A stretch of 18,262 nucleotides of DNA. It comes from an uncultured Lachnospiraceae bacterium. GTDB lineage: Bacteria; Bacillota; Clostridia; Lachnospirales; Lachnospiraceae. The position numbers were made by a program, and so were the translations under genes. The notes beneath the pieces are model-generated. The model worked only from the letters and a program-made list of their open reading frames with translations. It ran no database searches and was not told the DNA's origin. Shown here piece by piece: positions 8,301-13,987 of the stretch; position 1 is the stretch's first letter; every line of letters starts with the position of its first letter. The DNA lies in contig CAKRHL010000026.1 of assembly GCA_934338765.1 (NCBI GenBank), positions 1 through 18,262 of the forward strand. Direction: 5' to 3'.

Positions 8301-8381
8301 TATGCTGATCGCAAGCAATAAAACGAAAAGCACAGGGAAGAACAGGGATGGTAAATGTTCCGCTATATATTTTTTGTTCAT
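5310..8381 (-). CDS. Secreted multidomain protein: transglutaminase-like domain, BspA-type leucine-rich repeats, Listeria-Bacteroides repeats, FN3-like end
   Basis: 1023 residues. A signal peptide covers residues 1-35 (hydrophobic 12-30, AFAA cleavage region). A transglutaminase-like domain follows at about 95-190, with the apparent triad C139 (KAVCGGYSN), H165 (THAYSIAY) and D182 (YIDATG). From about 305 to 585 run BspA-type repeats (LRR_5: AFxxCxxLxxIxLxxS). Two Listeria-Bacteroides (InlB B-type) repeats end in GYVFTGW...TLYAMW (612-690) and GYTFLGW...TLYALW (698-766). A Cys/His segment with CTKC and CTAC pairs (772-853) precedes a Ser/Thr/Pro linker (860-926). An FN3-like basic C-terminus ends in KIKIKQ. 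No LPxTG sorting signal is present, so surface attachment would be non-covalent. The start has AAAAGGAGG 7 nt before ATG. Likely a cell-surface adhesin or wall-modifying protein; whether the triad is proteolytic or crosslinking is unknown. Confidence 0.9.
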   Translation of the reverse strand: MNKKYIAEHLPSLFFPVLFVLLLAISINVPAAFAAASNEEISAFEKLDAVFQEYLLKECIDENKSTYTDDQLKEMTEDLQAYLDQCDITTSYKEMEAVSRYVANRVYYNLNDKRFNPTYGTELTSDNPYDVWFSKKAVCGGYSNLLSTLLISRGIPCFELVTKTHAYSIAYSKDSDRWIYIDATGCSANRYDLERDENREIIPDAKEVWSSGGYNSAGFDMTPQTMLYDRAAHMVYSCGYLVKDGLRYSFHCNDSNYNTSVDLDTWKDMTDWNMTLYGPWGDDYSKDVKVTDVGGIPIHKVYDGFAGTDIESVDFSETSIEMIATRYSSTKGTFEGCTKLKTVKLPDTVKYFYSKTFQDCTALEEINMPKSTQIFSPQQFSGCSSLKSVDFRGTSVNQLSKEVFKGCTSLTSVYLGEHENLSIDAYAFQDCTNLETVDCSATNIYSIGNYAFYNCSKLTKIDLSGSSLETIDNYAFCNCSKLTKIDLSGSSLETIGQSVFRNCTGLEEVILPKTLKEIGYLAFSGTVIKSLDLSDTAITKIGYSSCANMDVLKTLYLPNTLQEFEDNAFSVSKSSFDKLYIFSDIPEADIRAMADKADGVWSGRFISFPKGTYTITYDGNGATAGTMDVQTCMIDDYPFDLAKNAYTRDGYVFTGWNTKADGSGDSYKDGASVEALSETDQAEITLYAMWRDSSEISYNIKYVLVKNNATNDNPNTYTNKSDTIKLNDPVLEGYTFLGWFSDKECTQQVTEIPAGSTGDITLYALWEENDTCEHEWIQTEVIERATCSREGTATRVCTKCHKSEVITLPIDPDHHVSKEVVNKKDATATEEGYTGDTICTACKKVLQQGEIIPKKEAASEAPASSNKPGTSDTPASSNKPGTSDTPTASNAPGTTQTPSASNKPSATKKPSASSDTQNNSSESSTTVTAPKAVKGLQMINQKPLKLVISWVSDTTAKGYEVQYAMDKKFTKSSKKKTVRINYCIVKKMKRSKTYYVRVRAYKLQGNKKIYGKWTKIKKIKIKQ
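5725..5796. repeat. 36-bp tandem repeat in the Ser/Thr/Pro linker
   Basis: Two adjacent 36-bp copies (5725-5760 and 5761-5796) differ by one base (C/T). They encode 12-residue units of the NKPGTSDTPASS type in the linker of the large secreted protein. This is typical of slipped-strand length variation. Confidence 0.85.
6896..7039. repeat. 72-bp tandem duplication within the leucine-rich repeats
   Basis: Copies 6896-6967 and 6968-7039 differ at about three positions. Each encodes one 24-residue leucine-rich repeat (CSKLTKIDLSGSSLETI). The neighbouring repeats are much more divergent, so this is a recent duplication of one unit. Confidence 0.85.
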
Positions 8382-8468
8382 ATTTTATCCTCCTTTTGTG
8401 GTTTATTGTGATTTAAAGCTCCGGAATCCCGACGTATTGCTGTAAGCAGGAAAGAGCATCTTTTACCT

Positions 8469-8532
8469 ATTATATGGGATAATTGGCAAAAATGCGTTTT
8501 TTTGCGTGAACGGCTCATATACGGCGTGAACG
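8469..8532 (-). promoter_or_regulatory. Probable promoter with upstream direct repeats for the secreted protein gene
   Basis: On the minus strand a perfect TATAAT (8474-8469) lies about 90 nt before the start codon, without a good -35 box. Upstream are two copies of CGTTCACGC (8532-8524 and 8512-8504), 20 bp apart start to start, the nearer one 29 bp from the -10 box. Two 9-bp direct repeats about two helical turns apart, just above a promoter with no -35 box, is the layout of sites bound by an activator dimer (for example LytTR-type regulators). The regulator is not identifiable here. Confidence 0.5.
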
Positions 8533-8632
8533 ACTTGTGGTTTTGTCATACCGAATTCAGTACAGGGAAAAAAGCCGGTATTGAATTGCAGGATAGATGA
8601 TGGTATGATTAGCTTGTGGGTATATATTATTT

Positions 8633-8977
8633 ACTCAAACTTCGCACAACAATGTTTTGATTGCGCCCATAATATTTCTTATGTCCAAAGTGTAAATATG
8701 ATTTTTGCCTTAGATTATATGAATAACCGTGAGCTAGTGACACCAAAATCGTTTTGTCACTTACGGATTTCGAAAAGTCTAATTGCTTTGCTGTTTCGAT
8801 CTTCGACAAACGTGTCTTCCCGTACTCGTCTCCGGGTGGAATTCAGGTGTTTCGTAAGGCACTTGCGCTCGCCACTACTTGCATCCTGTTTTGGAGGATG
8901 CTATGTAGTGTTGCGTAGCGCATTGTAGCGGGAGCGTGCCTGTCGAAATGACTGAATTCTGGGTGCGAAGTTTGAGT
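8633..8977. mobile_element. 345-bp MITE-like element with 15-bp perfect terminal inverted repeats and TATTT target duplication
   Basis: The ends are ACTCAAACTTCGCAC (8633-8647) and its exact reverse complement (8963-8977). Directly outside both ends is TATTT (8628-8632 and 8978-8982), the pattern left by a cut-and-paste transposase. No credible protein is encoded inside, so it would be mobilised in trans. The right third folds into a long hairpin (8839-8959), and a smaller hairpin GTGACA...TGTCAC lies at 8737-8760. The element sits in the intergenic space between two unrelated genes. An alternative is a large structured RNA whose outer stem is the terminal repeat; the flanking duplication argues for mobility. 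Confidence 0.65.
8839..8959. repeat. Long internal hairpin of the MITE-like element
   Basis: A series of matching arms nest in order: GAATTCAG/CTGAATTC, TTTCG/CGAAA, AGGCAC/GTGCCT, CGCTC/GAGCG, CACTAC/GTAGTG and GCATCC/GGATGC. They are separated by short internal loops around a small apical loop near 8887-8894. The ordered nesting of six arms over 121 nt is far beyond chance and suggests that DNA or RNA folding matters for the element. Confidence 0.75.
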
Positions 8978-9021
8978 TATTTATAATGATGCTTGTACAG
9001 GCGTAAAATGGTCATTAAAGT

Positions 9022-9050
9022 AAAGGCTGTCTCATGTGGGACGGTCTTTT
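9022..9050. terminator. Terminator-like hairpin upstream of the DUF1292 gene
   Basis: AAAGGCTGTCTC pairs with GGGACGGTCTTT (with G-T pairs) around the loop ATGT and is followed by a short T-run on the plus strand. No gene ends nearby on the plus strand, so it may end a transcript coming from the MITE-like element or act in the DUF1292 leader. The A-rich flank on the other side makes it partly bidirectional. Confidence 0.55.
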
Positions 9051-9080
9051 ACTCAAAAATAGAAAGGCATGGGTATTATT

Positions 9081-9386
9081 ATGGCAGAGAAAGAAAGCAG
9101 CTATGGATTTGAGGAGACGATGGTCACACTGACTGACGAGGATGGTTTGGACAAGGATTTTTATGTGGATGAGATCTACGAGGTAGATGGCAGACTTTAT
9201 GCAGCAGTTATTCCGGCAGATGTGGAGAATGTCACAGAGTATTATGTATTTCGTCTGATCGATCTGGGCAATGACGATTTCGAGATGGAGGATATCGAGG
9301 AAGAGGCAGAGTATGATGCGGCAGCAGATGCCTATGAGGAAATCCTGGACACCAGGATGTGGAACCGGGAGTTTGAAGGAGAGTAG
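9081..9386 (+). CDS. DUF1292 family acidic protein
   Basis: This 101-residue, strongly acidic protein matches the DUF1292 family of Firmicutes: an N-terminal VTLTDEDG strand, a central YEVDGRLYAAVIPAD segment, TEYYVFRLID, and an acidic tail (DFEMEDIEEEAEYDAAADAYEEIL). The family has no established function; homologues often sit near the yrzL-ruvX-like cluster in Firmicutes. I chose ATG 9081 (MAEKESS...), the usual family start, with GGG 7 nt upstream. ATG 9069 would add MGII, but AGAAAGG lies only one base before it. A terminator-like hairpin lies just upstream, and the CRISPR leader promoter begins 25 nt after the stop codon. Confidence 0.85.
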   Translation: MAEKESSYGFEETMVTLTDEDGLDKDFYVDEIYEVDGRLYAAVIPADVENVTEYYVFRLIDLGNDDFEMEDIEEEAEYDAAADAYEEILDTRMWNREFEGE

Positions 9387-9410
9387 ACGAAAGCATATTA
9401 TAAAAATTAC

Positions 9411-9439
9411 TTGAGGGAATATCCGGGGAAGTGTATAAT
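9411..9439 (+). promoter_or_regulatory. CRISPR leader promoter
   Basis: TTGAGG (9411-9416), a 17-bp spacer and a perfect TATAAT (9434-9439) form a good sigma-A promoter reading toward the array. Transcription would start near 9446, giving a leader of about 150 nt before the first repeat and ending at the terminator at 9767-9793. Confidence 0.7.
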
Positions 9440-9526
9440 AAAAGTGTCGAGAGACGAACCGTTTCAAACGAATAGAACAGAGATTGCAAGTGAAGGAAAA
9501 AATAAGACAAAATAGAGGCAATTTTG

Positions 9527-9541
9527 AATTGTCTGACAATT
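9527..9541. promoter_or_regulatory. Palindrome in the CRISPR leader
   Basis: AATTGTCTGACAATT has 7-bp perfect arms around one central base. Two further half-site-like copies, ATTGTCT (9548-9554) and ATTGTGT (9559-9565), follow in the same leader. It could be a regulator site or an RNA hairpin in the pre-crRNA leader. Confidence 0.4.
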
Positions 9542-9596
9542 ACATGTATTGTCTCTAAATTGTGTCCCCTGTTTATGCGGGTTCCGAGAGGTGACC

Positions 9597-9767
9597 GTAG
9601 AAATGGGGATAGCCCGAGACAGGGCATTGACACATATTGAGATTTTGCCTGCTCCAATTTCTCTACATCTGTAGAAATGGGGATAGCCCGAGACAGGGCA
9701 TTGACACACAATTGCTGCCTTTGGACATATAACTGAAATTCCTTGTAGAAATGGGGATAGCCCGAGA
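9597..9767 (+). CRISPR. Minimal CRISPR array: two full 38-nt repeats, two 36-nt spacers, one truncated repeat
   Basis: Full repeats at 9597-9634 and 9671-9708 are identical. They begin GTAGAAATGGGGATAG, continue with the hairpin GCCC-GAGACA-GGGC and end ATTGACACA. The unit length is 74 nt. The third copy (9745-9767) matches only the first 23 nt and then runs straight into the stem of a terminator. Spacer 1 is 9635-9670 and spacer 2 is 9709-9744; neither matches elsewhere in the window. The orientation shown agrees with the leader promoter, the terminal truncation and the direction of the cas genes. With so few spacers and no cas1 or cas2 nearby, the array is probably not actively growing from this locus. 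Confidence 0.9.
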
Positions 9768-9793
9768 AGACATCCGATCAGGATGTCTTTTTT
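9767..9793 (+). terminator. Intrinsic terminator fused to the last CRISPR repeat
   Basis: AAGACATCC (9767-9775) pairs with GGATGTCTT (9781-9789) around GATCA, followed by a T-run to 9793. It replaces the second half of the third repeat and separates array transcription from the cas operon. Confidence 0.9.
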
Positions 9794-9839
9794 CTATGAA
9801 AAAAAGTAAAAGAAAGATTAAAAAAATACTAAAAGGGTA

Positions 9840-9868
9840 TTGTAATTACGAAAAATATAATGTATAAT
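9840..9868 (+). promoter_or_regulatory. Promoter reading toward the cas operon
   Basis: TTGTAA (9840-9845), a 17-bp spacer and a perfect TATAAT (9863-9868) lie just after the array terminator. A transcript starting near 9875 would carry a leader of about 320 nt before cas10, containing the IR GTTTGGAT...ATCCAAAC (9978-10000) and a possible 45-codon ORF. Confidence 0.65.
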
Positions 9869-9943
9869 CACATCTATTAATACTAGAAACGAAATCGGTA
9901 AAATCAAATATTTTTATATTGAAATTAAATAGCGATGCTGTAA

Positions 9944-10081
9944 ATGAATCTGCGTCTGATCAGCAAAGATTCCTACAGTTTGGATCTTTATTATCCAAAC
10001 CCATATATTAAAACGAAAGAGCGTGCATGTTATCTTTATTTCTTACCAAATGACAAAATATGTCATAGTAAAACACTATGA
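9944..10081 (+). CDS. Possible 45-residue small ORF in the cas10 leader, or a gene remnant
   Basis: The frame from ATG 9944 to TGA 10079-10081 encodes 45 residues with a varied composition (DSYSLDLYYPNP, ERACYLYFLPND). I do not recognise it. No Shine-Dalgarno sequence precedes the ATG (GCGATGCTGTAA). It lies between the promoter at 9840-9868 and cas10, overlapping one inverted repeat. It may be a leader peptide, a decayed remnant of a lost gene, or chance. Confidence 0.25.
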   Translation: MNLRLISKDSYSLDLYYPNPYIKTKERACYLYFLPNDKICHSKTL

Positions 10082-10142
10082 CTGATAAAATATCTAAAAA
10101 ATGTGAAAAATATCCCCATAATTTGTGTAAATATAGTATAAT
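10051..10142 (+). promoter_or_regulatory. Nested inverted repeats and a -10 box just upstream of cas10
   Basis: TGACA (10051-10055) pairs with TGTCA (10061-10065). Overlapping it, GTCATAGT (10062-10069) and ACTATGAC (10075-10082) form a perfect 8-bp inverted repeat with a 5-nt centre. A TATAAT at 10137-10142 follows 54 bp later with no -35 box at 17 bp. The arrangement suggests an activator- or repressor-controlled second promoter for cas10, with a start near 10149 and a 50-nt leader. Confidence 0.4.
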
Positions 10143-10198
10143 AACATGAGAAAAAAGTTGTATTTTGTTGAAAATATACAAATAAGGAGGGAGATTGT

Positions 10199-11752
10199 TT
10201 GAGCGCTGAGAAGTATGTACTGTCGATGTACGACATTCGAGGAAAGCAGGAGTTTATTTTCCGGAGTAACCGCCTCAAGGAGATTGTTGGTGGTTCGGCG
10301 ATCATCCGGGATTGTTTTGATGATTACCTTTATCCGGTGGCAGAGCAATACGGAAAGGGCATTTTTCATGAAGAGATACCGTTCTCTGTCAAGGGCTTTC
10401 AGGAGCATATCGCACAAGGGTATATCGGTGAGGTTGTTTATGATGGTGGCGGCAATTTCCTTGTTCTGTTCCGGGACAAGGAGACGTTTCAGGAGATCAC
10501 ATATGATTTTACCAGAAATGTGTATAAGGAGATCGGGACCTTGCGGGTGCTTGGTTCCTGTGTAGAGATTGCGGATTTTGATGATTTTGACAGGGACAGG
10601 AGACGGTTATATGAGCAGCACAGGAGAAATGAAAACCGCGAAACCAATATCGCATGCTGTGCGACACTGCCCATTGTTCAGGTGGACGTGAGAAACTCCC
10701 AGGCATTGGTTGACAAGACGCTGACAGGCAGTGCGATTCCTCAAAAGGTTTCCAGGGAAAGCCTGAAGAAATATGAGAAATATGACGAAGAGCTGCGGGA
10801 GAATGGATTCGCCAGCGGGGAGAAATATCTGGATCATCTGGTGACCAAAAAGGGCGAGGAAAGCCTGCTGGCGGTTATTTATATCGATGGAAACAGCATG
10901 GGGGATAAGGTGCAAAAGTGCTGTGCAGATGTTACCTCTTATGAGGATTGTATTCAAAAGCTCAGGGAGTTTTCCGCTGATATTCAGGAGAAATATATCG
11001 AAAGGCGGTTACAGGATATTGACGACTGGCTGGAGGCACGTTATCCGTCGGATCAAAAAGGCAGGAAACGTGTACTGCTCAGTGGAGGCGGTAAAAAGAG
11101 GCTGGTGCTTGGGGCCGGTGACGAGATCAATCTGATCTGCAATGCCCGTGATGCCTATGAGATTGCCAATATTTATCTGAAAGGTCTTCACGAGGATGAT
11201 CCGGAGGCATCTTCCTGCGCCGGGATCGCGATCTTCCACAGTCATGTGCCGTATGCGGATGCCTATCGTATTGCCGAGGAGTGCTGTGAATCCGGCAAAC
11301 GCAAAATGAAAGAGCGTGAGGTCAACAATGTCTCCCTGCTTGATTATCATTATTGTCAGGGAGTGATCGGAACATCATTGGATGCGATCCGCGAGCACGA
11401 GGGAGAAAGTGATACCAGCCGACCATGGATCGTGAATATTGCTGCCGGGGAGCAGGACAAGATGTCGGACTGTGTCAGGGTGGAAAATGAGATCACATGG
11501 ATAAAAGAGTATCTCAGGCTGTTTGGACGGAGCAATGTCAAGGGCTTGCTGCAGGCGGCCAAAAACAGTGATGCGGAGCTTCAGTTTGAAATGAAACGAA
11601 TGGAAGCACATATGAGCCGGGACAAGGAGCAGGAAAAAAGAGAACAACAAAAGGAATTGATCCGGAGGGTTCATGGTATTGACATCAAAAAGCTCAGGAA
11701 ACTCATATTTGATGCGGTTATGGTTTATGATCTGTGGTTTAAGGAGGGGTAG
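10199..11752 (+). CDS. cas10: Compact Cas10-like large subunit of a type III-D variant CRISPR effector (no HD domain, AGDE motif)
   Basis: Cas10 is the signature subunit of type III effectors. When target RNA is bound, its palm domain can make cyclic oligoadenylates, and an HD domain, if present, cuts DNA. Here 517 residues begin directly with the first palm, SMYDIRGKQEFIFRSNRLKEIVGGS (9-33), and YDGGGNFLVLF (81-91). There is no HD domain and no CxxC zinc finger. The second palm has YIDGNSMGDK (228-237), with D230 a likely metal ligand, and LGAGDEINLI (304-313) in the place of GGDD. GxGDE keeps two acidic residues, as in active GGDEF/AGDEF cyclases, so activity is possible but unproven. The C-terminus is charged and helical. 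The start is TTG 10199 with AAGGAGGG 7 nt upstream; the next ATG would remove the first palm strand. It is the first of five nearly overlapping genes. Typical Cas10 proteins are much longer. Confidence 0.88.
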   Translation: MSAEKYVLSMYDIRGKQEFIFRSNRLKEIVGGSAIIRDCFDDYLYPVAEQYGKGIFHEEIPFSVKGFQEHIAQGYIGEVVYDGGGNFLVLFRDKETFQEITYDFTRNVYKEIGTLRVLGSCVEIADFDDFDRDRRRLYEQHRRNENRETNIACCATLPIVQVDVRNSQALVDKTLTGSAIPQKVSRESLKKYEKYDEELRENGFASGEKYLDHLVTKKGEESLLAVIYIDGNSMGDKVQKCCADVTSYEDCIQKLREFSADIQEKYIERRLQDIDDWLEARYPSDQKGRKRVLLSGGGKKRLVLGAGDEINLICNARDAYEIANIYLKGLHEDDPEASSCAGIAIFHSHVPYADAYRIAEECCESGKRKMKEREVNNVSLLDYHYCQGVIGTSLDAIREHEGESDTSRPWIVNIAAGEQDKMSDCVRVENEITWIKEYLRLFGRSNVKGLLQAAKNSDAELQFEMKRMEAHMSRDKEQEKREQQKELIRRVHGIDIKKLRKLIFDAVMVYDLWFKEG

Positions 11753-11755
11753 TGG

Positions 11756-13987
11756 ATGCAAAAGAAAGGAATCATTCAGATAGAGTTACGGTCGGATCTG
11801 TGTGTAGCTTCCGGATATTCATATGACGGAGTCATTGATACGGATATCTGCTATGACGCATTTGGCCTGCCGTATATTCCGGCGAAGCGGTTAAAGGGGT
11901 GCTTTCGTGAGACAGCGGAGAGCATTTTGTATTCCGTTTTGTCAGAAAAGGACAGAGACGAAATATTTGGCTCATGGGGTGCGTCATCTGTCAGGGGGCT
12001 TATGCTGGGAAATGCGTACATCCGGCAATATGAGGAGTTGAAAAAAGAGATCCGTACGATATTGGAGGATCATGAGACATATGATGTCAGTCCCCAGAGG
12101 ATACTGGAACAGTTCACACACGTTCAGGCACAAACGGCCATTGGTTATCCTGATGACCCGGAAAGGGAACCTGTGGTCTATGACGGCTCCGCAAAGGATA
12201 ATACACTGCGGTTTACAAGAGTAGTGGATCAATATTCTCCACTGACACAGGAGAATATGATCTTTGAGGCGGATGTAGTTTTTGAGGCAGAGCTTCAGGA
12301 GAAGATCAAACAGATTCTGATAGCGACTAAACATATCGGATTGAAAAGAAACCGCGGCTTTGGCAGTGTGAAGTGCCGGCTGACACAGGTGACAGATATC
12401 CGGGAGCCTTTGGACCGGTGTGACCGGGGGACCGTGGAAAAGTCTGTGTTACAGGAGGACGGAGAGAATGTCCGTATAGAGTACCGGCTGACCAATACAG
12501 AGCCGTTGGTATTGAGTGACAAGGATGACAACAAAACCATAGATTATATAAAAGGACAGATGATACTGGGGGCGCTGGCTTCAAAGTATCTGGCGATAAA
12601 GGGCAACAGTGCAGAGGATCAGACGTTTCAGGATCTGTTTTTAAATGGAACAACCGTATTTTCCAATGCAGTGCCATGTAAGGACGGAAAAGTGTATTAT
12701 CCGGCACCGTTGTTTGTAAATCAGTTAAAAAAGACAAAGGAAATTGTCAATAGCATTTTTGTGGATCCGAAAAGATGTCAAAACGGTAATCTGCCCAAGA
12801 AACTAAAAGGAAAGTATGTCTATGCGGATCAGGATTTCCAGAAGGTTGCGGCTCTGGAGGTGGAAAAGCAGCTTTGTTATCATCACAGTCATAAATCCAT
12901 CAAAAATAAAGGAGAAAAGGATGTTCTCTTTCCGTTTGAGGCGATCCGTGAGGGACAGAGCTTTGCCGGAAGTGTGACTCTTCCCGCAAAATACGAGAAG
13001 CTTGTCAAAGAATTACTTCAAAACGGGCTCCGCATCGGAAAATCGAGATCAGCGCAATACGGAAGCTGTGAGGTGGAGCTGGACGGAAACTCTCAGGAAC
13101 AGTTCAGGACATTTTCCAAGGGGGACAAGATCATTGTTACCTTACAATCGGATATGATCCTGCATAACGGAACGGACTATACCGTTTTTTATGATGAAGT
13201 GCGGCGGCTGGTGGCAGAGCAGCTGGGGATCCCGGTAGCGGAGTCTGGGGAGGACTATTCCATATTAAATACAAAGGAGCTGACGGGATATTTAGCAGTC
13301 TGGAATATGAGAAAGTCACCTGTTCCGGCGATCGCAGCGGGCAGCATGCTTTCCTATTGTCTGGCAGAAGACTTTGAAATGACCCGCGAAAGCTGTGGGG
13401 AGCGCTGCATGGAGGGCTTTGGAAAGGTGCGCGTTGACCGTCTGGATGCGACCCGTAATATGGAGGATCAGGGAAAGAAAAAACAAAAAGAAGATCCGGA
13501 AAAGAAAGATGGGGAGCAGATAAATGAAAACCGGGCTGCTATTAAGTTAACGAAACCATTATTTTCCAAAATATTTATGCATGATCTGGAAATGGAGCTG
13601 ATACTGACCGGAATTTCGGACAGTGTATTTAAGGTGTCGGCGAGTAAGCTGGGACGGGTTACCTTGATGTTAAAGGAGAGTCTCGATGAAAAGCCGGAAA
13701 ATTATCAAGATGCATTTTGTAACTTTAAGGAGAGAGTGGACTCTATTAAATCAGATGACAGAGAGCTGATCAACAGGGAGATTGTCCGGAAAATATCTTC
13801 GGATCAGGAGAATGTAAATCTCAAGGTGGATAAGGACAGGCTGCCTTCCTGGACAAAACTGAGACAGATCGGATTCTGTGAGGATGAGTGTGATGATAAG
13901 TTAAATTCTCTTTGGGGAAGATACGTATTAATGATCCTTACCAATCAGAAATATGAAAATAAAATACAGGGGGGAGACCGGCGATGA
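11756..13987 (+). CDS. Cas7-Cas5-Cas11 fusion protein (Csm3-like domain plus Csx10-like region), type III-Dv backbone subunit
   Basis: 743 residues. Residues 1-215 are a Csm3-like Cas7 domain: YDGVIDTDICYDAFGLPYIPAKRLKGCFR (23-51), where D28 aligns with the RNA-cleaving aspartate of Csm3 and PYIPAKRLKG is the usual PYIPGSSLKG loop. HVQAQTAIG (122-130) and KRNRGFGSV (197-205) complete it. Residues about 235-565 resemble Csx10, the Cas5-group protein of type III-D: TIDYIKGQMILGALA, LFPFEAIREGQSFAG (391-405), GLRIGKSRSAQYGS (424-437), YLAVWNMRKSPVPAIAAGSML and GERCMEGFGKVRV. After a Lys/Glu-rich linker (570-592) the last 150 residues are mostly helical and charged, as expected for a Cas11-like small subunit. 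The same three-part fusion is known in the Synechocystis III-Dv complex. The gene starts 3 nt after cas10 and ends in an ATGA overlap with the next gene. Confidence 0.82.
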   Translation: MQKKGIIQIELRSDLCVASGYSYDGVIDTDICYDAFGLPYIPAKRLKGCFRETAESILYSVLSEKDRDEIFGSWGASSVRGLMLGNAYIRQYEELKKEIRTILEDHETYDVSPQRILEQFTHVQAQTAIGYPDDPEREPVVYDGSAKDNTLRFTRVVDQYSPLTQENMIFEADVVFEAELQEKIKQILIATKHIGLKRNRGFGSVKCRLTQVTDIREPLDRCDRGTVEKSVLQEDGENVRIEYRLTNTEPLVLSDKDDNKTIDYIKGQMILGALASKYLAIKGNSAEDQTFQDLFLNGTTVFSNAVPCKDGKVYYPAPLFVNQLKKTKEIVNSIFVDPKRCQNGNLPKKLKGKYVYADQDFQKVAALEVEKQLCYHHSHKSIKNKGEKDVLFPFEAIREGQSFAGSVTLPAKYEKLVKELLQNGLRIGKSRSAQYGSCEVELDGNSQEQFRTFSKGDKIIVTLQSDMILHNGTDYTVFYDEVRRLVAEQLGIPVAESGEDYSILNTKELTGYLAVWNMRKSPVPAIAAGSMLSYCLAEDFEMTRESCGERCMEGFGKVRVDRLDATRNMEDQGKKKQKEDPEKKDGEQINENRAAIKLTKPLFSKIFMHDLEMELILTGISDSVFKVSASKLGRVTLMLKESLDEKPENYQDAFCNFKERVDSIKSDDRELINREIVRKISSDQENVNLKVDKDRLPSWTKLRQIGFCEDECDDKLNSLWGRYVLMILTNQKYENKIQGGDRR

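Noticed and set aside
8581..8928. 115-codon plus-strand frame overlapping the MITE-like element
   Set aside because: It starts outside the element, crosses its left end and much of the hairpin, has no ribosome binding site and has Arg/Ser/Cys-rich non-protein-like content.
9232..9711. Minus-strand frames crossing the CRISPR leader and repeats
   Set aside because: Repeated peptide blocks in them come only from translating the CRISPR repeats; there is no ribosome binding site.
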